Origin: Petrosia ficiformis
Lineage: Eukaryota > Porifera > Demospongiae > Haplosclerida > Petrosiidae
Reading direction: 5' to 3'
DNA: 64,000 nt
Assembly: GCA_947044365.1 (NCBI GenBank)
Contig: OX345638.1
Span: forward strand, 8,531,701 to 8,595,700
Part shown: in pieces, positions 57,630 to 64,000 of the stretch
Layout: each line of letters starts with the position of its first letter
How positions within the stretch are numbered: position 1 is the first letter of the stretch
Translations under genes and position numbers: made by a program
The notes under the pieces: model-generated
What the model saw: the letters and a program-made list of their open reading frames with translations, nothing else
What the model was told of the DNA's origin: nothing
The model's database searches: none

Positions 57630-60600
57630 ATGGAAAGATTGGGAGATAGTAACAAGGAATGTAAGTTATTATTGTCTCAGCACACTTTAATCCTGATGAT
57701 GACATATGCTATAGTAAATTTCTTGTTTTATGTATCACCATCACCACATAATCTGAAACGATTAAGCATCAAGGAGTTGTAACATTATCTAAATATACAA
57801 AGGGCCTTATTTTGGCTATACATTGTAGTATAAAAATGTTTGATTAATGGACAGTATAGTCTCATCATTAAGTATGTAATCACATTTAGTGTTTATCAAC
57901 TGCTATGAAATCTGTCAGTTTACTGTGCTGCTATGTTCCATGAGTATGAATGTACTTTGAATGACTTAGAAATAGGTATAGTCAGGCCAAACGTTGGCAT
58001 GGCCAGGCAAATCGTTTCCTGCACTCACCCGCACACCCTTTCTCATGTCTATTATAGTTACTTGTTTATCATACTTAGTTCATATCAGGGCGAGCCTGAG
58101 TGAGCACTGAGTCCCATTTAGTGTAGTCAACTGAACAAACGTTTGAATAGAGCTGAGGGTCTTAATTGTTATCTTTTTTTTTTCTTTTCAGTGTTTGTTA
58201 GGAGCAGGGGAACTATGGTTCAAATGCTTCTCAGCCTCTTTTGTAACAAAATGATTATGCTTTGGAACTCTATTGTATCTTCATTGCATACACAATTATC
58301 TGAGTACCATTACAAAAACATTCTCAATCTAAACCAAGCTGATTACATCCTGCTGATCCGATATAGATTAAGCATATAATGTTTATTCATCACATCTATT
58401 ACTTTAATGAGTCCTCAGAATGACACAAGCTCCTTAATTACATACATGTGACAAGATTAGATTTCCTAAAGTATATATATATATGTTCAAGAAAGCAATC
58501 ATAGGATGGCCCTGTGAGACATAAACACTATATAATGTCACAATGATATAAAACATTTGAATAGTATAACTTTAGTTTCGTAACTCTTATAGTCTCAAAC
58601 CATTTCTTTTTTACATTATATAGATCCTCTCTGTACCCACAAAGTTTCTAGTAAACTATCTGTCATTGGCATACTAAATTTACAAGTTACAGAAAATCAG
58701 CTCAGATCATTGTTATATGCTGTTTCATCATCAGGTACTATATATAATGGTTTGTATTTTAATTACATTGATTGTTTGATGTCATCAGAGAAACATGAGC
58801 CTCTGTTTCCTCCTGTCAAAGAAACAACAAAAACTGACTTGTATAAAAATTTACCTGAAGTTGATACTTCACAAAACAAAAAGGTATGTATATATATATA
58901 CTTGACAAACAATATTTTGTCTTCAATTTTCTCTCATTCACTACACCAGGAATCAGATCAAATCCTACATGCTTTAAAGCCCTGTAGTATTTATGGAGTT
59001 GCTCGTTTCTTCTCTCTACATGATCTACAAGTTACTGAAAGACAGAAGATTCAATTTCTGTCGTTAGCTGCTGCATCAGGTAAGAATTATTTATTGGATT
59101 ATGAACTATATTCTATACTTATTGTTTATAGACCCTCAATTTCCAATTGAAATGGATCCTTTGAAACTTGTTGTATCTGTTATACATAATACTGAATCCA
59201 TTCAGAAAGGAATGGAAGCTGAACTATCTAGGGAGAGGGAACAATCACTTGTAATGACTCGTGAAATGCATGCAAAAGAAATGCAAATTCAAAGTATGAA
59301 AATAGAACCTCAATCTGGTATGTTTATATGTGTGTATTAATGAGTACTCTTATTACTTTACATATGTATTTAGTGGGAGGTGATGATGAAACATTGCATT
59401 CAAAGGAAGATTTACTGGAGACTAAAGATGAACACAAAAGAGACAAAGGAAACAAAGTACAGACACTTCAGGAAGGTTAGTACATATATATTATAATTAT
59501 TATAGTATTGCAGGCTATGGCAAGCATGATTGCCATCTCAGCAATATCATACTTATTAGCAATATTGGTAGTAAACTTTACATGCATGATTATTGCATTA
59601 CTGGTGAAGATAGAAGAATAGTATCAAAACGTTGGGTTTTGAAGAAATAATTAAACTATTGTTTCTTTCTATATAGAGGTGGAGTTATATCAAGACGTAA
59701 AGGATTGTGAATTAGAGAGTGAGCTACCAGACAAAAAGGATGAATGGTGGGTATCAGAGCTAACATCAGAAGAAAAAATGTCTGAAGAGTATCATTATGT
59801 CCAATTTGTCCGTACTGAAGGTAACTATACAACATTAAGTTCATAATTTTGTTTAACTGGTAATAAACAATCCATGTCTCACTCACTCTCAATGAGCTAT
59901 TTTCTAAAAATGGAATAATTTATTATATTGCTGCCCATTTTTACAGTTTTAATTCGATTTAGAAATTTCAGTTTTGGGAAAGTTATGTAGCTTAACTTGT
60001 GAAGTTATGTAACTTAACTTCTGTTGTATTAATATTTTTTTATGGAAAGATGGGGTAGCATTACTGGGGAATCAGTCAGGGAAATTGTGTGGATATGCTC
60101 CTCTGGTCCCCACACCCACAAGTTGCTGAAAAATAATACACCTAACAAGGTCCCAGAATAGCTCTATTTTCAATACTATGGAAAGTTACTACATTTAGCT
60201 GGAATATTATTATTCCAAGTACACATGTGGTATATATACATTTTTTTATGGAAAGATGGGGTAGCATTACTGGGGGACAAGTCAGGGATCCGGAGAGAGT
60301 GTGCATGTGGGAATATTATTATTATAAGTACATGCATGTACTTATAATAATAAGGATTCAACAGTATTCTGATTGTTGATTCACGTCTCATCCACTGTAT
60401 GTAGTCTATCTGTTTAGCTAATAAATAGCAGATAACAGTACTATTAATTGATGAGAGGTTATAGGATGAAAAAAAAATTAAAAATGATGGCTATCCCACC
60501 AAACATTTTAAATTTTGTTTTCAATACTGTTGAATAGTCTATCTACTTTGGGGTAGAGGGAAAGGCTTTCCTCCAGCTTATGCAAATTTTATAAAATTAT

Positions 60601-62290
60601 TCCAAAGCAGAGGATAAAACAAAATATTCATTAATTATTACTCTAAACTTATATTTTAGTTCAGCCTGAATCACAATTGGCAGTAAAAGTAGCAGAGAAG
60701 AGGATATCGAGTTTGACTTTGCAGATCAGAAAGAAAGATGAAGATATAAGGCAGTTGAAGGAGGAACTTCATAAGAAAACTAAAGGTAATACTATTACAG
60801 GACATATAGTGTACATAAGGTTTGTGATGTTACTTCATTAAATAAGAATTTAAATCTGCTTGTGAACACTGTAATAATGAATAAGTTAATGAATAGCAGA
60901 TAACAGTACTATTAATTGATGAGAGGTTATAGGATGAAACAAAATTAATAATGCTGGCTACCCACCAAACATTTTAAATTTTGTTTCAATACTGTTGAAT
61001 AGACTGGGTTCCAAAGCAGAGGATAAAATAAAACATTCATTAATTATTACTCTAAACTTATATTTTAGTTCACCTTGAATCAGCAAAAGTAGCAGAGAAG
61101 AGGATATCGAGTTGGACTTTGCAGATCAGAAAAGAAGATGAAGATATAAGGCAGTTGAAGGATGAACTTCGAAAGAGAAATAAAGGTAATGTGTAATTAT
61201 TATCTATTATCACAGAACATAGTGTACATAAGGTTTGTGATGTTACTTCATTAAATAAGAATTAAAATCAGCATGTGAATACTGTAATAATGATAATGAT
61301 GGATTTCGAATTCTCAAATGATTTCAAAATACTATTAATTATTACTTTGTTCTCAAGTATAACATCTGAGTGATTCAATCCACTGTATGTAGTATATTTG
61401 ATTAGCTAATGAATAGTACTATTAATTGATGAGAGGTTATAGGATGAAAACAAAATTAAAAATGCTGGGTATCCCACCAAACATTTTAAATTTTGTTTCA
61501 ATATGAATAGACTGGGTTCCAGTCTTCCATCAAGCCTGTGCACATTTTATGAAATCATTCCAAAGCAGAAGATAAAATAAAGCATTCATTAATTATTACT
61601 CTAAACTTACATTTTAGTTTACCTTGAATCAGCAAAAGTAGCAGAGAAGAGGATATCGAGTTTGACTTTGCAGATCAGAAAAAAAGATGAAGATATAAGG
61701 CAGTTGAAGGAGGAACTTCATAAGAAAACTAAAGGTAATGCTATTACAGAACATAGTGTACATATAAGGTTTGTGATGTTACTTCATTAAATAAGAATTT
61801 AAATCAGCATGTGAATACTGTAATAATGATAATGATGGATTTCAAATTCTCAAATGATTTCAAAATACTATTAATTATTAGTTTGTTCTCCAGTATAACA
61901 TCTGAGTGATTCAATCCACTGTATGTAGTATATTTGTTTAGCTAATGAATAGTACTATTAATTGATGAGAGGTTATAGGATGAAAACAAAATTAAAAATG
62001 CTGGGTATCCCACCAAACATTTTAAATTTTGTTTTCAATACTGTTGGTTTCATTTACTTTGGGGTGGAGGGAAAGGCTTTCCTCCAGCTTATGCAAATTA
62101 TTCCAAAGCAGAGGATTAAATGAATACTCAATAATCTTATTATTACTCTTAACTTATATTTTAGTTCACTCTGCATCGCAATTGGCAGCAAAAGTAGCAG
62201 AAAAGAGGATATTGAGTTTGACCTCGCAGATCACAAAAAAAGATGAAGAAATAAGGCAGTTGAAGGAGGAACTTCATAAGAAAACTAAAG
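57630..62290 (+). CDS. Coiled-coil/ankyrin-family protein E (3' end not in window)
   Basis: Exons: 57630-57660 (MERLGDSNKE), 58624-58734, 58789-58883, 58950-59079, 59132-59317, 59374-59475, 59677-59820, then four coiled-coil exons 60660-60785, 61069-61185, 61618-61734 and 62165-62290. Phases are compatible throughout and no stop occurs in about 426 codons. This is the most complete 5' half in the window. Exons 58789-59079 (KHEPLFPPVKETTKTDLY, SIYGVARFFSLHDLQVTERQ) are missing in gene C, where their neighbours are fused. The repeated VTE.Q.R/I..L motif in exons 2 and 4 suggests two related helical units that I cannot name. A fifth coiled-coil exon near 62434 is degenerate. No ankyrin exon follows before the window ends. 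The next candidate exon, 63933, fits in phase. Confidence 0.65.
60316..60353. repeat. Perfect 38-bp palindrome
   Basis: The sequence TTATTATTATAAGTACATG is followed immediately by its exact complement. The arms derive from the intron sequence TATTATTATAAGTACATG seen elsewhere in the family (about 29008), so this is a local inverted duplication in an intron of gene E. Confidence 0.9.
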
Positions 62291-63318
62291 GTAATGTGTA
62301 ATTATTATCACAGAACATATTTCCATCTACTTTGGGATGGAGGAAAAGGCTTCCATCCAGCTTATGCAAATTTTATAAAGCAGAGAATACAATAAAAGAC
62401 ACAATAATTATTACTCTAAACTTATATTTTAGTTCAGCCTGAATCACAATAATTATTGGCAGTAAGAATAGCAGCCATTTATGCACAAGCAGGTGGGTGT
62501 GGATTTTAAATTATCAAGTCGAGGTGAAAAGATGGTGAGGTCCAACTTGCTATGGGCTTGCCAGTTCGCATGAGACACGAGTAGTATAAGAGGAGCAGTA
62601 AAGCAACTACAGCATCTGGAAATTTCAAATCAAATTCCTATAAAAACATTTTGTGGCTCCAATCACATGAAATAGGTAGACCTATAGAAAGTGAACATGA
62701 TTGCCATGGCAGAAAGCTTTGAGCCAGTTCTCTATGTTATAGCCGCCACTACCTTAACTGTACTTGATGTCAAGCACTACTTTGACAACAATAGCCTTTA
62801 AAAATTGTCATACCTTTAAAACACTTTAGAAACGTTTTTCGAATGATTTGAAGTCTGTTGGTACCTTTTTAAGTCTAATGTCCATAGTTGTGCTACATAC
62901 AATCTGATTCTGTACAGTAGCCCTCTGCTCCACTACACAGATGAGAGTAAATAAACAATTCCTACTTTTAGTTAAATAACTAAACGTTTCTTGAATGGTT
63001 AGGCCCATACTACACTAAAACAAAGCATTCAATATAAAATTTTGTAGATGATTTAATTCAATACTGAAGAATTGATCTTGAGTACTTTTGGTATAGTTTA
63101 CCTAAATTATATGTATTTCATTGTATATCATTGATGGTTACTTCATTATATATCTGAGTCAGTACATAATATACTTTATATCATTAATTAAATTCCTCAA
63201 AGTTGTATGTGTAACCTCCTCTGGACTCAAATGATTAACAATCCATGATGCCATTGATTATAGGTGGCATTTTGGAGGATTAAATAAAATTTTAACAACA
63301 AATTTCAATTTCAAATCT
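62291..63318. other. Spacer with ZU5-gene upstream sequence
   Basis: After a degenerate coiled-coil exon (62434-62530), which matches 6650-6725, there are about 600 bases (62540-63140) without any recognised feature. A 60-codon minus-strand frame at 62826-63008 has no recognised motif. From 63141 the sequence matches 34312 onward, upstream of the ZU5 gene. Confidence 0.5.
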
Positions 63319-63812
63319 GAAATATTGGTTGTTTCTTCATGTATGAATCACGAAATGTGCACAGTCAGCATAGTCATCATGTGTTATATTAGTTCTACTG
63401 CACTAATAGTTTATTGGTTATATATATGGTTGTGTGTATGGTTGTGATGGTTGTAATAGTTGTGGTTGTACTGATTGTAGTGGTTGTATTAGTTGTACTG
63501 GTTGTAATGGTTGCGATGGTTGTAATAGTTGTGGTTGTAGTGGTTGTATTAGTTGTACTGGTTGTGATGGTTGTAATGGTTGTAGTGGTTGTAATGGTTG
63601 TACTGATTGTAGTGGTTGTATTAGTTGTACTGGTTGTAACAAGTACAACTAATACAACTGTCACAACCATTACAACCAGTACAACCATCACAACCATACA
63701 CATAATCATACAACCAATAAACTATTAGTGCAGTAGAACTAATATAACACATGATGACTATGCTGACTTTGCACATTTCGTGATTCTTACATGAAGAAAT
63801 AACCGAAATATT
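63319..63812. mobile_element. Foldback element with 8-bp target duplication and minisatellite core
   Basis: The element spans 63327-63804, with GAAATATT on both sides (63319-63326 and 63805-63812). The ends GGTTGTTTCTTCATG and CATGAAGAAATAACC are inverted repeats. The arms run on for over 100 bases (CACGAAATGTGCACAGTCAG against its complement, CATAGTCATCATGTGTTATA against its complement). The core at about 63426-63640 is a GGTTGTAnT-type triplet-like minisatellite. The empty site is at 34482-34495 in the paralogous sequence. The superfamily is not certain; the 8-bp duplication fits hAT-like elements. Confidence 0.9.
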
Positions 63813-63932
63813 AGTCTGGCCAAACTCTGATTGACCAGACCAGTCCATACACCTATGTCTATTGATATGATAATAGTTGTATATATTAATTATTTTCTAT
63901 AATGATTAGCTGATTACTTACTATATCATTAG

Positions 63933-64000
63933 ATGCTGAACTAAATGATGAAATTGATGAGCAGGTAAGTAATGGATGCTGATCTGCTGATGAAAGTAAT
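63933..64000 (+). CDS. First visible exon of a further ZU5-family gene (partial)
   Basis: Exon 63933-63964 (DAELNDEIDEQ) lies between CATTAG and GTAAGT. It starts in phase 1 and ends in phase 0. Its upstream region equals that of the ZU5/Death gene at 34609, where this exon is damaged. The rest is beyond the window. Confidence 0.45.

Noticed and set aside
63395..63728. Overlapping open frames rich in V/M, C/G, T or L/Q/P
   Set aside because: All arise from the GGTTGTAnT minisatellite core of a foldback element.
63327..63804. Regularly spaced repeats that might suggest a CRISPR array
   Set aside because: Units are about 9-30 bases without unique spacers, the context is eukaryotic with introns, and terminal inverted repeats with target duplication explain the structure.
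1..64000. tRNA or rRNA genes
   Set aside because: No cloverleaf-like segment with both A and B box elements and no rRNA-like conserved block was recognised. Partial B-box-like matches in family-R elements were too weak.

Overview
The window looks like nuclear DNA of an early-branching animal, most likely a demosponge. The DNA is AT-rich, genes are built from short exons with GT-AG introns, and the proteins combine Death, ankyrin, ZU5, kelch and kinase-like domains next to ABCB-type, THAP and Crypton-type remnants. The species is my inference and was not looked up. No RNA gene, CRISPR array or bacterial-type feature was found.

The locus is a tandem cluster of paralogous genes, almost all on the plus strand. 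Four modules recur. (1) A kelch / coiled-coil / pseudokinase gene: tail at 3-656, broken copies at 20569-24427 and 53775-55193. (2) A three-exon gene joining a Death domain to an unrecognised helical C-terminal domain (DDX): copies A 1080-2455, B 15966-17323 (broken), C 25006-26176, D 46582-47882, E 55643-56808. (3) A many-exon coiled-coil/ankyrin gene: A 3612-13386, B and D shortened and broken, C 26757-31846, E 57630-62290. (4) A ZU5 plus Death-domain gene at 34978-38233, followed by two broken extra copies of its last exon, with the first exon of a further copy at 63933. The order pseudokinase, DDX, ankyrin occurs three times. Homologous points recur at about 30.6-30.9 kb, so the window holds roughly one and a half copies of a large tandem duplication plus the tail of an earlier unit.

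Between the modules lie minus-strand ABC-transporter fragments (14470-15606, 45855-46093), one enclosing an exon of a phosphorylase-kinase regulatory subunit. Many non-autonomous transposons are present: TTAA-flanked elements, two families with 8-bp target duplications, a 137-bp-arm foldback, a recurrent 0.36-0.47 kb element that abuts a splice acceptor, a THAP-bearing element and a decayed Crypton recombinase. Long ATAC/TATG arrays and a 78-bp minisatellite lie around the broken kelch genes.

A working view, which is inference: Death domains, a Death-domain/ZU5 protein, ankyrin/coiled-coil adaptors and a catalytically dead kinase on a kelch scaffold suggest a clustered, fast-evolving intracellular signalling family of the innate-immune or cell-death type. 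Exon symmetry (mostly phase 1, then phase 0 for ankyrin exons) lets exons be gained or lost without breaking the frame.
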